Part shown: positions 28,297-39,539 of the stretch, piece by piece
Numbering within the stretch: position 1 is the first letter of the stretch
Layout: each line of letters starts with the position of its first letter
Made by a program: the position numbers and the translations under genes
The notes under the pieces: generated by a model
Seen by the model: the letters and a program-made list of their open reading frames with translations, nothing else
Told to the model about the DNA's origin: nothing
Database searches by the model: none
DNA from: Candidatus Dormiibacterota bacterium
GTDB lineage: Bacteria; Chloroflexota; Dormibacteria; Dormibacterales; Dormibacteraceae
NCBI GenBank assembly: GCA_003139695.1
Contig: PLJM01000017.1
Span: 1 to 64,000 of the forward strand
Reading direction: 5' to 3'
Length of the DNA: 64,000 nucleotides

Positions 28297-29075
28297 TCGC
28301 TCGCCGAGAAGGCGAAGGCTGGACCCTGATCCGCCAGATGGATCACGCGGCGCACTGCGCGGAGCTGGCTCGGGCGTGGCGGGCTGGACCGTTCGGCCGG
28401 GATTCCGTGTCCTCGTCTCTTGAATACGCGGCCGGCTACCACGACCTGGGTTGGACGGAGATCGATGACCGGCCTGAGATCGACGGGGAGGGCCGGCCGT
28501 GTAACTTCACGCAGATCGACGAGGCGCGGCACACGGAGTTCTACGCGCGTGCAGTGAGGACGATCGCTCTGACAGACCCATACGCTGCTTACCTGGTGAG
28601 TCTGCACGCGTCCGGGTTATACAGCCGGCGGTATGGGTGGGCCGGGTTGAGGCCTGTGGACTGGACAACGATTGGTCCCCATGGCAAGGCGCTGTTGGAA
28701 GGCGAGCGTGCCTTCCGTGCGGAGCTGTCCGCATCGATCGCGCCGCGGGAGCTCGAGTTCGAGGCGTCTTGGCGCAACTACATGCTGCTTGAGACTTTCG
28801 ACTATCTGTCGCTGCTGACGTGCTTCGGCTTCGAGAGCTCGAGCTGTGGGCCTGTGCCGACTGTGGAAGGGCGGTGGGAGCAGCTGTCGGTCCGGCGCCT
28901 TGGCCCGTGGGACGTCGAGCTCGATCCATTCCCGTTTGCGGGTGATCGGTTTGAAGTCGAAGTTGCGTGTGTGCGCGTTGATCGCCCCAACTTCCGATCT
29001 GATGACGAGCTGCGGGCTCAGTTCAACTCAACACCCCCACAGATTCGCCGAAGCCTGTACCGGGGCCGCTCTTGA
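28293..29075 (+). CDS. DUF3891 family protein
   Basis: QMDHAAHCAELARAWR...AAGYHDLGWTEIDDRPEID, with His/Asp positions as in DUF3891. Confidence 0.75.
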   Translation: MIARREGEGWTLIRQMDHAAHCAELARAWRAGPFGRDSVSSSLEYAAGYHDLGWTEIDDRPEIDGEGRPCNFTQIDEARHTEFYARAVRTIALTDPYAAYLVSLHASGLYSRRYGWAGLRPVDWTTIGPHGKALLEGERAFRAELSASIAPRELEFEASWRNYMLLETFDYLSLLTCFGFESSSCGPVPTVEGRWEQLSVRRLGPWDVELDPFPFAGDRFEVEVACVRVDRPNFRSDDELRAQFNSTPPQIRRSLYRGRS

Positions 29076-29503
29076 ACACAACCGTCAGGGCGCCAGCAAT
29101 CGACCATCTGGGTTGGGCAGTTCGCTCCATCGATTCATCTCGCATGCATTTCGAATCCAGGCTGGGGCTGGACATGCAGAGCGACGAGCGATTCCCCGAT
29201 GTACGGGTCGCATTCTTTGGCACCGGCCCAGCGAACGTCGAGCTGCTGGAGCCGCTCACCCCGGAATCCGACGTAGGTCGTTTCATCGCGCGGAGGGGCG
29301 AGGGACTTCATCACCTCGCGCTGCGCGTGGACAGTGTTGCGGCTGCGCTGGCAGAGGCTCCAGCGCACGGCTTCCTGCTTGTCGACAAGGTGCCGAGGCC
29401 TGGCGCTCGCGGCACCACAATTGGCGTGGTCGATCCTCAGCGCGAGGATGGAGTTCTCATTCAGTTCGTGCAGGGGGCCGCGCCCGCGTCGGAAGGGCTG
29501 TGA
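29072..29503 (+). CDS. VOC family / methylmalonyl-CoA epimerase-like protein
   Basis: IDHLGWAVRS...VELLEPL...GEGLHHLALRVD. Confidence 0.75.
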   Translation: MNTTVRAPAIDHLGWAVRSIDSSRMHFESRLGLDMQSDERFPDVRVAFFGTGPANVELLEPLTPESDVGRFIARRGEGLHHLALRVDSVAAALAEAPAHGFLLVDKVPRPGARGTTIGVVDPQREDGVLIQFVQGAAPASEGL

Positions 29504-30249
29504 GGCTCGACGGCAAAACCGCCCTCGTCACCGGCGGCACCAGCGGGATCGGCCTGGCCATAATCCGCGCCCTACGTCGCGACGGCGCGCGCGTGATCGC
29601 GCTGGGTCGGTCCAAAGAGCACATCGAAACGTTTCGCGAGGAGTTCAGGCAGGACTCCCTCGCAAGCGCCGAGCTGGTGGACGTTCGTGATCGTGATGAG
29701 CTCAAAGGGGTGCGCGACCGCCTTGATGGCCTCGACATTCTGATTCCCAACGCAGGGATCAACACCCGCGTCAAAGCCCTCGATCTGGAAGATGAGGCGC
29801 TGCGGGATATGTTGCAGACGAACCTGTACGGCGTTTTCGTCACCTGCCAGGTTTTCGGCCCTCTGCTCTTCTTACGGCCCGGCGGGCGGGTCGTCGTGAC
29901 CAGCTCTTTGGCTGCCATCCACGGCTTGGACTTGCGCGTCGCTTACACGGCCACGAAGGCGGGACTGTCCGGCCTGGTGCGTAGCCTTGCGATCGAATGG
30001 GGCCCAAAGGGTGTGACGGTGAACGCCGTAGGGCCGGGCATCATCGAGACGTCCCTTACCAGGGCATACATGGACAAGCACCCTGAGCGGGTCAGGGCGA
30101 CAATCGAAAACACACCGCTGCGGCGGATCGGCACCCCAGAGGACGTCGCCGATGTGGTCGCATTCCTCGCGTCTGACGGTGCGCGATTCATCACGGGCCA
30201 GACGATCTACGTGGATGGCGGCATCAGCGCCGGGAGCTCGTGGTGGTAA
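29500..30249 (+). CDS. SDR family oxidoreductase
   Basis: GTG start; TGGTSGIGLAI, NAGIN, YTATKAGLSGL, FITGQTIYVDGG. Confidence 0.9.
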   Translation: MRLDGKTALVTGGTSGIGLAIIRALRRDGARVIALGRSKEHIETFREEFRQDSLASAELVDVRDRDELKGVRDRLDGLDILIPNAGINTRVKALDLEDEALRDMLQTNLYGVFVTCQVFGPLLFLRPGGRVVVTSSLAAIHGLDLRVAYTATKAGLSGLVRSLAIEWGPKGVTVNAVGPGIIETSLTRAYMDKHPERVRATIENTPLRRIGTPEDVADVVAFLASDGARFITGQTIYVDGGISAGSSWW

Positions 30250-30268
30250 GGGGAGGGGTTAGCGAACA

Positions 30269-30694
30269 ATGAGCGGCCACAGCATCGACGACATCGCAGT
30301 TGGATTGCGAACCCGGCTTACCAAGACGGTGAGCGAATCGGACGTCTACCTCTTTGCTGGAATCACCGGTGACCTCGATCCGAATCATGTCGATGAGGAG
30401 TACTGCCGCAGGACCAGCCTCGGCCATCGAGTCGCCCACGGGGCCTTGATCGTCGGCTACACGTCTGCGGCATCCACTCGGATCCTTCAGGACTTTGACC
30501 GGCCGATGGTTTCCGCCGGCTACGACCGCATCCGGTTCCTGAAGCCGGTTTACTTTGGCGACACGCTGACCATCGACTACGAGATTGCGAGCATCGATCG
30601 TGAGCGCGAGCGCACGGTGGCGAAGATCGAGGTCAAAAATCAGCGGGACGAGCTGGTGATGGTTGCGACGCACATCATGCAGCTCGTGACGTGA
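30269..30694 (+). CDS. MaoC family dehydratase
   Basis: Hotdog hydratase motif FAGITGDLDPNHVDEEY...RVAHGALIVGYTSA. Confidence 0.85.
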   Translation: MSGHSIDDIAVGLRTRLTKTVSESDVYLFAGITGDLDPNHVDEEYCRRTSLGHRVAHGALIVGYTSAASTRILQDFDRPMVSAGYDRIRFLKPVYFGDTLTIDYEIASIDRERERTVAKIEVKNQRDELVMVATHIMQLVT

Positions 30695-31890
30695 GCGACC
30701 GCAAGGGTCTGAGCCTTCTGGAGGGCGTGCGCATCCTCGCCTTCACGCAGTTCCTGCTTGGACCTGCCGCGTGCCAGTACCTGGCCGACATGGGCGCTGA
30801 CGTGATCAAGATCGAGCCGCCCGGTCGCGGAGCGTGGGAGCGCAGCTGGTCCGGAGCCGACACCTTCATCGGGGGGGTCAGCGCTTTCTTCATGTTGGCA
30901 AATCGCAACCTCCGCAGCGTGACCCTCAACCTGAAGAGCAAGCGTGGGGTCGAAGTCGCCCAGCGACTGGTCGAGACCGCCGATGTGGTGGTCGAAAACT
31001 TCAGGCCAGGGGTCATGGATCGCCTGGGCCTCGGATACGAGGACCTACGCAAGATCAATCCGCGTCTTATCTATGCGGCAGGATCAGGCTATGGCGGCGA
31101 CGGGCCATACAGCCACCTTCCCGGCCAGGATCTGCTGATCCAGGCCATTTCGGGCCTCGGAGCCAACACGGGAACTGAGGAGCAGGGCCCAACCGTCTCG
31201 GCGGCTGCCGTTGTCGACCAGCACAGCGCGAGCTTGCTGGCGATGGGGATTCTCGCCGCTCTCGTCAGTCGCGGCCGCACAGGTCAGGGACAGCGGGTCG
31301 AGGTGGTCATGGTGCAGGCGGCCCTGGACCTGCAGGCAGAGCCGATCGTCTATCACCTGAACGGTGCACAGCTCCGGCGTCCAAAGACTCCGGCGGCCGA
31401 CACGTTCCACGCGGTGCCGTACGGCTTCTACGCCACTGCGGATGGATATGTGGCCATCTCGCTGACACCGGTAAAAGCGCTCAGCGAAGCTCTCGGCAAT
31501 CCAGCCGACCTTGCGCCCTATGAGAATCCAGACATCGCTTACAGCAGGCGAGACGAGATTCGCGCGGCCTTGAACCCCTATTTTCGCCGGCGGCCGACGG
31601 CGGAATGGGTCGATCTCCTTCGTGCCCACGACATCTGGTGCGCCCCGGTCAAGAACATGACCGAGACCTTCGAGGACGTCGCGGTCAAGCACATCGCGCC
31701 GGTGCTCGAGTTCGACCATCCCCGCGCGGGCCGCGTGCGGGTTTTGAAGCATCCGGTGCGGTACAGCTCAGGCGAGGCGACTCTTCGCAGGCCGCCACCT
31801 GACCTCGGCGAGCACACCGACGAGGTGCTTGGCGAATTGGGATATGACCCTGGCCAGATCGAAGCGATGCGAGAAGATCGAGACATCTAG
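30691..31890 (+). CDS. CaiB/BaiF family (class III) CoA-transferase
   Basis: LLEGVRILAFTQFLLGPAACQYLADMGADVIKIEPPGRG; NLRSVTLNLKSKRG. Confidence 0.92.
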   Translation: MSDRKGLSLLEGVRILAFTQFLLGPAACQYLADMGADVIKIEPPGRGAWERSWSGADTFIGGVSAFFMLANRNLRSVTLNLKSKRGVEVAQRLVETADVVVENFRPGVMDRLGLGYEDLRKINPRLIYAAGSGYGGDGPYSHLPGQDLLIQAISGLGANTGTEEQGPTVSAAAVVDQHSASLLAMGILAALVSRGRTGQGQRVEVVMVQAALDLQAEPIVYHLNGAQLRRPKTPAADTFHAVPYGFYATADGYVAISLTPVKALSEALGNPADLAPYENPDIAYSRRDEIRAALNPYFRRRPTAEWVDLLRAHDIWCAPVKNMTETFEDVAVKHIAPVLEFDHPRAGRVRVLKHPVRYSSGEATLRRPPPDLGEHTDEVLGELGYDPGQIEAMREDRDI

Positions 31891-32055
31891 CCGTGCGCGA
31901 CGTCCGCTCTCGATCGTGTGCGAAGACTCATGCATAGATCGAGAATCGGAAACTCAGATATCGCCATAACCTCGTGGGTCGCTCGACCAGTCCGGCGCTA
32001 GAACGCGGCGAGCGCGGGACCGACTGGAAGGCATGGAAGCGATAATGCTACCGCT

Positions 32056-33153
32056 ATGACGATTTCGGCAGGCTCATATCTTGGTGACTATGAGGTGCTG
32101 GAGCTAATCGGACGCGGGGCCATGGGCACCGTGTACCGCGGTTACCACAAGGCCCTTGATCGGGTGGTGGCCATCAAGGTGCTAGACGCGCTCGCATCGG
32201 ATCTGCATGGGGCGGAGCGGTTCCAGCGCGAGGCAAGAGCGATAGCGCACCTCAGGCATCCGAACATCTTGGCGGTGTTCGACTTTGGCGAAGTCTCCGG
32301 CGTCCCTTACATGGTCGTGGAGTACATGCCGGGCGGTTCGCTGGCAGCAGCGCTGGCGGCAGGCCCTGCTCTCTCGGCGCTAGCAGTGATCACCCTGCTA
32401 AGGGGCGTGGCCGCGGGTCTGGACCATGCGCATGCTGCGGGTGTCGTTCATCGCGACGTCAAACCCGCAAACGTTCTACTCTCCTCCGAACGAGTGCCGG
32501 TGCTCGGGGATTTCGGCCTGGCCCGGCTACGCATCGACACGTCGCTGACCGGGACTGGACTGATAGTCGGATCGCCGGCATACATGGCCCCGGAGCAGGC
32601 AAAGGGCCTCGAGGTCGGTCCGGCGGCCGACCGCTACTCGTTTGCCGTCATGGCCTACCAGATGCTCACGGGCGAGCTGCCGTTCAACGCAGATCAGCCG
32701 CTCGAGGTGCTTTACATGCATGTGAACAGTCAACCGTTTCTGCCGTCTGCTGTGAGACTTGGCCTGCCGCAAGCGCTGGACACTGTCCTGCTCCGAGGGC
32801 TCGCCAAAGAGTCCAGCGAGCGCTGGGGCAGCTGTACGGCGCTGGTGGACCGGATCGCCGGGAGCCTGGGTTCTTCGAGCATTGGAGATATTGCCCTGAC
32901 GCTGGTGCTCCCACGGCCGCTCCCGAGCAGTCGCGCAGCAGCGACGCCCGCCACCCAGAAGATTGAAGCCGTCGCCGGAAATGGCGCTGCTTCGCCCGCA
33001 GGCGAGTCTCGTGTCGCCGCAGTCAGTGGTGCAATGCCAACGGGCCGGAATCTAAGGCTGATGGAGTGGGTGATAGTTGCGTCCATTGCCGCGCTTGTCG
33101 CGGTGCTCTCGCTGCTGCTCAATCATCCTCCGACCGCTGCCGGAGGACCATGA
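32056..33153 (+). CDS. Serine/threonine protein kinase with C-terminal TM segment
   Basis: GRGAMGTVYRG, VAIKVL, HRDVKPANVLL, DFGLARL, SPAYMAPEQ; C-terminal VIVASIAALVAVLSLLL. Confidence 0.93.
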   Translation: MTISAGSYLGDYEVLELIGRGAMGTVYRGYHKALDRVVAIKVLDALASDLHGAERFQREARAIAHLRHPNILAVFDFGEVSGVPYMVVEYMPGGSLAAALAAGPALSALAVITLLRGVAAGLDHAHAAGVVHRDVKPANVLLSSERVPVLGDFGLARLRIDTSLTGTGLIVGSPAYMAPEQAKGLEVGPAADRYSFAVMAYQMLTGELPFNADQPLEVLYMHVNSQPFLPSAVRLGLPQALDTVLLRGLAKESSERWGSCTALVDRIAGSLGSSSIGDIALTLVLPRPLPSSRAAATPATQKIEAVAGNGAASPAGESRVAAVSGAMPTGRNLRLMEWVIVASIAALVAVLSLLLNHPPTAAGGP

Positions 33154-34646
33154 TCTCACCGCGTTTCTGGATCGCCTCCTCAGACTGGAGCGGAAGGCAC
33201 AGGCTCGCGTTGCGGGCCGCCGTCATCACCGGTGCCGTCGTCGCCCCGCTGCTTCTCCTGACCTGGTTTCTGCAGAACCCCGGGTTCAATCCAGAGCTCG
33301 AGACGCCCATCCAACACTTCGTGATCGTGGGCGGCGTTTCCCTGGTGGCGTTCACGGTGGCGGTGCTGCTGGTGGTGGGGGCGATGCGCACCGCCGCGTA
33401 TCGCGTCCTCTTTCTGTCCATCGGCTTCATGGCGATGGCCGGTCTTTTCCTCATCCATGCCATGTCGACGCCTGGGGTTCTCGTCTCGAACGCGGGGGAC
33501 GTATACGGCACTAGGACCGTGGTACGTCTGTCGGCCTTCCTGAGCGTGGCGATCCCCTCAGGCTTCTTCGCCGCGAGCTACACCCCCCTCCCGGTGTTGC
33601 TTGAGCGCCGCCTTCCCTTCCTGCCGGTCGGGTGGTTGTCGCTCGTGGTGGCAAGCCTGCTGCTCATCTTCGCCGGACTAGCCTTCGGCGACCAGGCGCT
33701 CATTTCTGGGCTACCACTGGCCTCGCCACCGTGGGCGAATATATTCGCCGAGGGGAGCGTGCTCCTGTTGGCGTTCGCGGCCTGGCGTCAGGCGCGCATG
33801 TACTTAATCTCACGGCTCCCACTGCAGGCAGCCCTGGCGCTCGCCTTCATTTTTCTGGCGGAGGCCCAGGTAGCGATGGTCGTGACCAGCGTGTGGACCC
33901 TCGCATGGTGGCTATATCACCTGCTCATGTTTGCCGCGGTCGTGCTCGCTTTTCGCGCTCTGACGATCGAGATCGTATCCGGGCGCCCTCTACGCACCAT
34001 CGTGAATCAAGCTCTGCAGCTCGGCTTGGATGTCGTGGTCGACGACGAGTTCGTTGATAGCATCGCGGCTCTGTCCACCGCCATCGAGCTCAAAGACGGA
34101 TCAGTTCGCGGGCACAACCGGCGCGTGGCCGGGTACGCCGTCGCGATCGGACGAGAGCTCGGCATGACCAACCAGGCGATCCGTATCATGGCCCGCGCTG
34201 CGCTGCTTCACGACATCGGAAAGCTGGGAATCTCGGACGCGATCCTGCTCAAGCAAGGACCCCTATCGGAAAGTGAATGGACGCTGGTCAAGAGGCACCC
34301 GACCATGGGCCTCGACATCCTGGCCACCGTGGGTCATCTGCAGCAGGAGTCCGAGATCATCACAGCCCATCACGAAAGGATCGACGGCAGTGGATACCCA
34401 AAGGGCCTGGTCGGGGACGAGATCCCGATGGGCGCGAGGATCATCGCGGTGGCCGACACGTATGACGTGTTGATGTCTGACCGGCCCTACAGAACCGCGC
34501 GTTCGGCCGCTGTCACCCAGCAGACCCTGGTGGCCGAGGCGGGTCACCATCTGTACCGGCCGGCGGTCGAGGCTCTCGTGAGACTTGTGGACGCAGTCGG
34601 AGCCCAAACATCGACCGCCGGCCGATCGCCTCGATCGGAGGCCTGA
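33150..34646 (+). CDS. Membrane-anchored HD-GYP domain protein
   Basis: LLHDIGKLGISD and HHERIDGSGYPKGL; N-terminal multi-TM sensor-like region; ATGA overlap with the kinase. Confidence 0.92.
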   Translation: MISPRFWIASSDWSGRHRLALRAAVITGAVVAPLLLLTWFLQNPGFNPELETPIQHFVIVGGVSLVAFTVAVLLVVGAMRTAAYRVLFLSIGFMAMAGLFLIHAMSTPGVLVSNAGDVYGTRTVVRLSAFLSVAIPSGFFAASYTPLPVLLERRLPFLPVGWLSLVVASLLLIFAGLAFGDQALISGLPLASPPWANIFAEGSVLLLAFAAWRQARMYLISRLPLQAALALAFIFLAEAQVAMVVTSVWTLAWWLYHLLMFAAVVLAFRALTIEIVSGRPLRTIVNQALQLGLDVVVDDEFVDSIAALSTAIELKDGSVRGHNRRVAGYAVAIGRELGMTNQAIRIMARAALLHDIGKLGISDAILLKQGPLSESEWTLVKRHPTMGLDILATVGHLQQESEIITAHHERIDGSGYPKGLVGDEIPMGARIIAVADTYDVLMSDRPYRTARSAAVTQQTLVAEAGHHLYRPAVEALVRLVDAVGAQTSTAGRSPRSEA

Positions 34647-34824
34647 TCGCCACCTCAACGGCATGAGCAATGGATTTCGCCGCGCTCCGGAGCCAAATCT
34701 GAATACAGATCGGTTCGCCTGGAACCCTGCTAGTCCAGCGCGACAGCAACCCGATAGCGTCCCGGTTCCCACGGCAGGGAAGGTTCCAATTGCCAGCTCT
34801 GTCCGGCACGGACTTCGTGCAGCG

Positions 34825-36636
34825 ATGACACGGCCATCGTTGATTCGACCCTATGATCGAGACGTGGCCTTCATCACCCGCCCGGAGCTGAAAGGCACCT
34901 TCGGGATGGTGAGCTCAACGCACTGGCTCGCCACTCAATGCGGGATGGCGGTGCTCGAGCAGGGCGGTAATGCATTCGACGCCGCCGTCGCCGCCGGCTT
35001 CGTCCTGCAGGTGGTCGAGCCGCACTTGAACGGACTCGGCGGGGAGGTTCCCATTCTGCTCTGGGATGTATCTCGAGGCGGCGTTGAGGTCATCTGCGGT
35101 CAGGGCCCTGCGCCAAAGGCGGCCACCATCGAGTTGATCCGCTCTCTCGGCTTGGACGACATCCCCGGTACCGGCCTGCTCGCTGCATGTGTGCCGGGCG
35201 CCTTCGGCGGATGGATGACGCTCTTGCGGGATCACGGAACGTTGCGGCTGGCTGACGTTATGCGTTTCGCCATCGATTACGCCGAGGCCGGTTACCCCGC
35301 GGTGCCGCGCATCGCTGACGCTGTCGCCGTGGTGGAGGGGCTCTTCCGCGAACATTGGCCGACCTCAGCGGCCGTCTACCTGGGCGACGGCCGGCCAACC
35401 ACCGGTTCGCTGTTCCGCAATCCGGACCTCGCCGCGACGTACCGGCGCCTGGTGCGGGAGGGGGAATCGGCGAATGGCGGGCGCGAGAGTCAGATCGATT
35501 CTGCCCTGAGTGCGTTCTATTCAGGTTTTATCGCCGAGGCCGTCGAACGTCACTGCCGCACCGAGTTGATGGACAGCTCAGGGACTGCCCATCGCGGCCT
35601 GCTTACGGGTGTCGACCTTGCCGAGTTCAAAGCAACGCACGAGGAACCGGTGACTGCTGATTTCGAGGGCTGGACCGTGGCCAAATGCGGGCCATGGAGC
35701 CAGGGACCTGTCTTCCTCCAGCAGTTGCGCCTCCTCGAAGGACTCGGGTTGCTCGCCGCCGGCTTTCTCTCGGCGGATCACATCCATCTTGTGGCCGAAT
35801 GCGCGAAGCTCGCCTTTGCCGACAGGGATGCGTGGTACGCCGATCCCAACTTTGCGGCGGTACCCCTAGATGACCTCCTTGCGCGGGACTACGCCGCAGC
35901 GCGACGCGGTCTCGTGGCCACCCGCGCGTCGCTTGAGCTCCGACCAGGTGCGCCTGCCGGCCTCGATCCTCGGCTGCCACGGTCCTCCGGCCAGGCGGTC
36001 GCCGAAGGCCACTGGACGGGCACCGGCGCGCAGGCGGTCGGCGAGGTGCGCGGGGACACGGTGCATGTCGCGGCCGCCGACCGCCACGGCAACATGGTCG
36101 CCTGCACCCCCAGCGGTGGCTGGCTGCAGAGCTCACCCGTCATCGCCGGCTTGGGCTTCTGCCTGGGCACCCGCGCGCAGATGCTCAACCTGGATCCGGA
36201 TCATCCGAACCGGCTCGAGGGAGGCAAGCGACCGCGCACGACGCTCAGCCCGTCCCTTGCATTGCGCGACGGCGAACCCAGGCTCGCCTTCGGAACGCCC
36301 GGCGGCGACCAGCAGGACCAATGGTCGCTTGAGTTCTTCCTCGCGCACGCCGTCTACGGCCATGACCTGCAGGCGTCCATCGACGCCCCGATGTTTCACA
36401 CGGCGCATTTCGCCAGCTCGTTCGCGCCGCATGCCGCGGAGACTGGAAGCCTCTACGTCGAGTCGCGCGTCGAAGGTGCGGTTTTCAGCGAGCTGCGAAG
36501 GAGAGGGCACGAGGTCGTGGAAGCGGGCCCATGGTCCTTGGGTCGTCTGTGCGCGGTCGGGCGCGATCACAAGACGGGCATGTTGTCCTCCGCCGCCAGC
36601 CCGCGTGGCGCGCAGGGCTACGCGGCCGGTCGCTAG
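34825..36636 (+). CDS. Gamma-glutamyltransferase family protein
   Basis: [46 protein letters not shown]; nucleophile region [24 protein letters not shown]. Confidence 0.88.
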   Translation: MTRPSLIRPYDRDVAFITRPELKGTFGMVSSTHWLATQCGMAVLEQGGNAFDAAVAAGFVLQVVEPHLNGLGGEVPILLWDVSRGGVEVICGQGPAPKAATIELIRSLGLDDIPGTGLLAACVPGAFGGWMTLLRDHGTLRLADVMRFAIDYAEAGYPAVPRIADAVAVVEGLFREHWPTSAAVYLGDGRPTTGSLFRNPDLAATYRRLVREGESANGGRESQIDSALSAFYSGFIAEAVERHCRTELMDSSGTAHRGLLTGVDLAEFKATHEEPVTADFEGWTVAKCGPWSQGPVFLQQLRLLEGLGLLAAGFLSADHIHLVAECAKLAFADRDAWYADPNFAAVPLDDLLARDYAAARRGLVATRASLELRPGAPAGLDPRLPRSSGQAVAEGHWTGTGAQAVGEVRGDTVHVAAADRHGNMVACTPSGGWLQSSPVIAGLGFCLGTRAQMLNLDPDHPNRLEGGKRPRTTLSPSLALRDGEPRLAFGTPGGDQQDQWSLEFFLAHAVYGHDLQASIDAPMFHTAHFASSFAPHAAETGSLYVESRVEGAVFSELRRRGHEVVEAGPWSLGRLCAVGRDHKTGMLSSAASPRGAQGYAAGR

Positions 36637-37676
36637 CCAAGAGGGAAGTAACAAGCGGCCAGGTGGTCGCCAAGCCGCACCGTATCGAGCGGGGGCTCCG
36701 ACTCTGCGCATTGCGGCTGGGCCTTGAAACAGCGTGTTCGGAAACGGCAGCCGCTCGGCGGGTTGACCGGAGACGCGACGTCGCCCTTGAGGATGATCCT
36801 TTCGCGGCCCCGCTCGACCGTCGGGTCGGGAATCGGGATCGCCGACAGCAGCGACGCGGTGTAAGGGTGCTGTGGGCTCTGGTAGAGCTCCCTTGCGCCC
36901 GACACCTCAACGACCTTGCCGACGTACATCACAGCGATGCGATCGGAGATGTGCTTCACGACTGACAGGTCGTGCGCGATGAAGAGGTAGGTGAGATTGA
37001 ATTTCTCCTGCAGGCGCTCGAGGAGGTTGATGATCTGAGCCTGGATCGAGACGTCGAGCGCCGAGACGGGCTCGTCGCAAACGATAAATGTCGGATCGAC
37101 CGCCAAGGCGCGAGCGATGCCGACTCGCTGTCGCTGGCCGCCTGAGAACTCGTGCGGGTAGCGGTCGACAAAGCTCGGGGCCAGCCCGACGAGGTCGAAC
37201 AGCTCGCGAACTCTCTCTTGCCGCTGTCGCCGCGTCCGGGCCAGATGATGGATCTCGAGCGGCTCGCCCACGATGTCTCCAACGGTCTGCCGAGGGTCTA
37301 GGGATCCAAACGGGTCCTGGAAGATCATCGCCATGTCGCGCCGCATCCGGCGCATCGCCGCCGGCCCCATGCGGAGCATGTCTTGCCCTTTGAACCGCAC
37401 CTCGCCCGAGGTCGGCTCGATCAGCCGCAGGATTGAGCGGCCCAGTGTCGACTTTCCGCATCCTGACTCTCCTACCAGGCCGAGAGTCTCGCCCTGCCGG
37501 ATCGTGAGGTCGACTCCGTCGACCGCCCGCACCTGGCCGACCGTGCGCGCGAGCACGCCGGAGCGAACCGGGAACCAGGTGGTCAGGCGCCGAACCTCCA
37601 CCAGTGGGTCGGCCGCGCTCCAGGTCGAGGCGGAGAGCCCGCTCGCGACCGCCTCAGCCGGCATCGACCGAGCCAT
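36633..37676 (-). CDS. Oligopeptide/dipeptide ABC transporter ATP-binding protein (DppF-like)
   Basis: [22 protein letters not shown]-terminal [17 protein letters not shown]. Confidence 0.92.
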   Translation of the reverse strand: MARSMPAEAVASGLSASTWSAADPLVEVRRLTTWFPVRSGVLARTVGQVRAVDGVDLTIRQGETLGLVGESGCGKSTLGRSILRLIEPTSGEVRFKGQDMLRMGPAAMRRMRRDMAMIFQDPFGSLDPRQTVGDIVGEPLEIHHLARTRRQRQERVRELFDLVGLAPSFVDRYPHEFSGGQRQRVGIARALAVDPTFIVCDEPVSALDVSIQAQIINLLERLQEKFNLTYLFIAHDLSVVKHISDRIAVMYVGKVVEVSGARELYQSPQHPYTASLLSAIPIPDPTVERGRERIILKGDVASPVNPPSGCRFRTRCFKAQPQCAESEPPLDTVRLGDHLAACYFPLG

Positions 37677-38655
37677 TGAGAGAGGTGCCCGCCTGCGTCA
37701 CCCAGCAGCGCGCCAGGTGGCCGCGCACGTCGCGGAGCTCAGGTTCATCCTTGGCGCATCGCTCGACTGCGAATGGACACCGGGGTTGGAACTTGCAGCC
37801 GGAGGGCAGCCCCATCATGTCCGGTGGCGACCCCTCGATAACCTTCAACGGTTCACGATCGTCGGCGTCGAGCCTCGGGATGGAGTGCAGCAGCGACCAC
37901 GTGTAGGGGTGCTCCGGATGCGCGAAGACATCTTCTGTCCGTCCCTGCTCGACCACCCGACCGGCGTACATGACGATGACCCGGTCGCAGATGCCCGCGA
38001 CGACACCGAGATTATGGGTGATCAGGATGGTCGCCATGCCCGAGTCGCGGTTCAGGGTTCGCAGGAGATCGAGGATCTGGGCCTGGATGGTGACGTCAAG
38101 TGCCGTGGTCGGTTCGTCGGCGATGAGAAGGCTTGGGCTGGTGGTCAGCCCCATCGCGATCATGGCCCGCTGGCTCATGCCGCCGGAGAAAACGTGCGGA
38201 TACTGGGCTACGCGCTTTTCCGCTTCCGGGATTCCGACCTTCTTGAACATCGCGATCGCCGCGGCGAGCGCGGCTCGCACATCAATGCCGCGATGGATCT
38301 GAAGCGGTTCTCCCACCTGCCAGCCCGTGCGGTAGACGGGGTTGAGGGAGGTCATGGGGTCCTGGAAGATCATCGCCATCTCGGTGCCCCGGATTTCTTC
38401 CATCTCATCCTCGGAGAGTCCGGTCAGCTCGCGGCCCTTGAACCGGATCGCTCCGCTGTCGATCCGGCCCGAGCGGGGCAGGAGTCGCATGATCGACAGC
38501 GCTGTCATCGACTTTCCGGAGCCGGACTCTCCGACGATGCCGAGCGTCTCGCCCGCGTCGACGTGGAACGAGACTCCGTCGACCGCCCTAACGACGCCCG
38601 TTTTGAGGGTCAGTTTGGTGTGCACGTCCTCGAGCTCCAGCAGGTGGAGGGACAT
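37654..38655 (-). CDS. Oligopeptide/dipeptide ABC transporter ATP-binding protein (DppD-like)
   Basis: [49 protein letters not shown]. Confidence 0.92.
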   Translation of the reverse strand: MSLHLLELEDVHTKLTLKTGVVRAVDGVSFHVDAGETLGIVGESGSGKSMTALSIMRLLPRSGRIDSGAIRFKGRELTGLSEDEMEEIRGTEMAMIFQDPMTSLNPVYRTGWQVGEPLQIHRGIDVRAALAAAIAMFKKVGIPEAEKRVAQYPHVFSGGMSQRAMIAMGLTTSPSLLIADEPTTALDVTIQAQILDLLRTLNRDSGMATILITHNLGVVAGICDRVIVMYAGRVVEQGRTEDVFAHPEHPYTWSLLHSIPRLDADDREPLKVIEGSPPDMMGLPSGCKFQPRCPFAVERCAKDEPELRDVRGHLARCWVTQAGTSLNGSVDAG

Positions 38656-39539
38656 TAGGAGCGAAGCCTCGGGTCCAGGGCGTCACGGAGCGAATCGCCC
38701 AGGAGATTGAAGCTGAAGACCGTCACCGAGATGGCGGCCCCTGGCACGATCGCCAGCCACGGGTCGTTCGCGAGGAAGGTTGCCCCCGTGTTGATCATCT
38801 GCCCCCAGTCCGGGGTCGGCACCTGTGCTCCCAGCCCGAGAAACGACAAAGTCGCTTCGGCCAGGATGGCAAAGCCGGCGGATAAAGAGACCTGGACGAT
38901 GACCGGGTTGAGCAGGTTCGGGATCAGGTGTCGAAGGATGATGCTCGTCGGCGTCGCCCCCAGCGAGCGGGTGGCCGCAATGAACTCCATCTGCTTGAGC
39001 TGGAGGACAAGCGCACGGACGAGGCGGGCGTAAACCGGGATGGCTACGATGCCGATCGCGATCATCGCATTGCGAAGGTCGGGGCCTAGGGCGGCCACGA
39101 TGGCGATCGCGAGGATCAGCGCGGGAAACGCGAGCAGCGCATCGATCAACCGCATCAGCAACAGATCGAAGACCCCGCCGAAGTAGCCACTGATCAGGCC
39201 GATCACCCCGCCGGCGACCAATCCCACCGCCACCGCCACAAAAGCTACCGGCAAGGAAACACGTGCGCCCCAGAGGACGCGGCTGAAGAGGTCGCGCCCC
39301 AGTTCGTCCGTGCCCAGCAGGTGGCTGGGGCTGAGGGGCGGCAGGTATGCGTTATCCGCATTGACGGCGATTGGGTCGTGGGGCGAGATGAATGGGGCGA
39401 GCAGCGCAATCAGGAACAGGAGCAATACGAGAGAGCCGGCGAGGATGACGCGGGGGTGCCCGCGAGCTAGCTCGAGCAGGTGGATCCGGGTCTGGCGGAT
39501 GGATGCCTGGGTCGCGACCAGCGCCGGTGCGGTGCTCAT
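38655..39539 (-). CDS. Dipeptide-type ABC transporter permease (DppC-like)
   Basis: HLLGTDELGRDLFSRVLWGARVSLPVA; EAA-loop region RSLGATPTSIILRHLIPNL. Confidence 0.9.
   Translation of the reverse strand: MSTAPALVATQASIRQTRIHLLELARGHPRVILAGSLVLLLFLIALLAPFISPHDPIAVNADNAYLPPLSPSHLLGTDELGRDLFSRVLWGARVSLPVAFVAVAVGLVAGGVIGLISGYFGGVFDLLLMRLIDALLAFPALILAIAIVAALGPDLRNAMIAIGIVAIPVYARLVRALVLQLKQMEFIAATRSLGATPTSIILRHLIPNLLNPVIVQVSLSAGFAILAEATLSFLGLGAQVPTPDWGQMINTGATFLANDPWLAIVPGAAISVTVFSFNLLGDSLRDALDPRLRS

Noticed and set aside
28846-30249. Extended 467-aa ORF for the SDR
   Set aside because: The N-terminal ~218 residues overlap DUF3891 and VOC genes in another frame; the SDR fold starts at GTG 29500.
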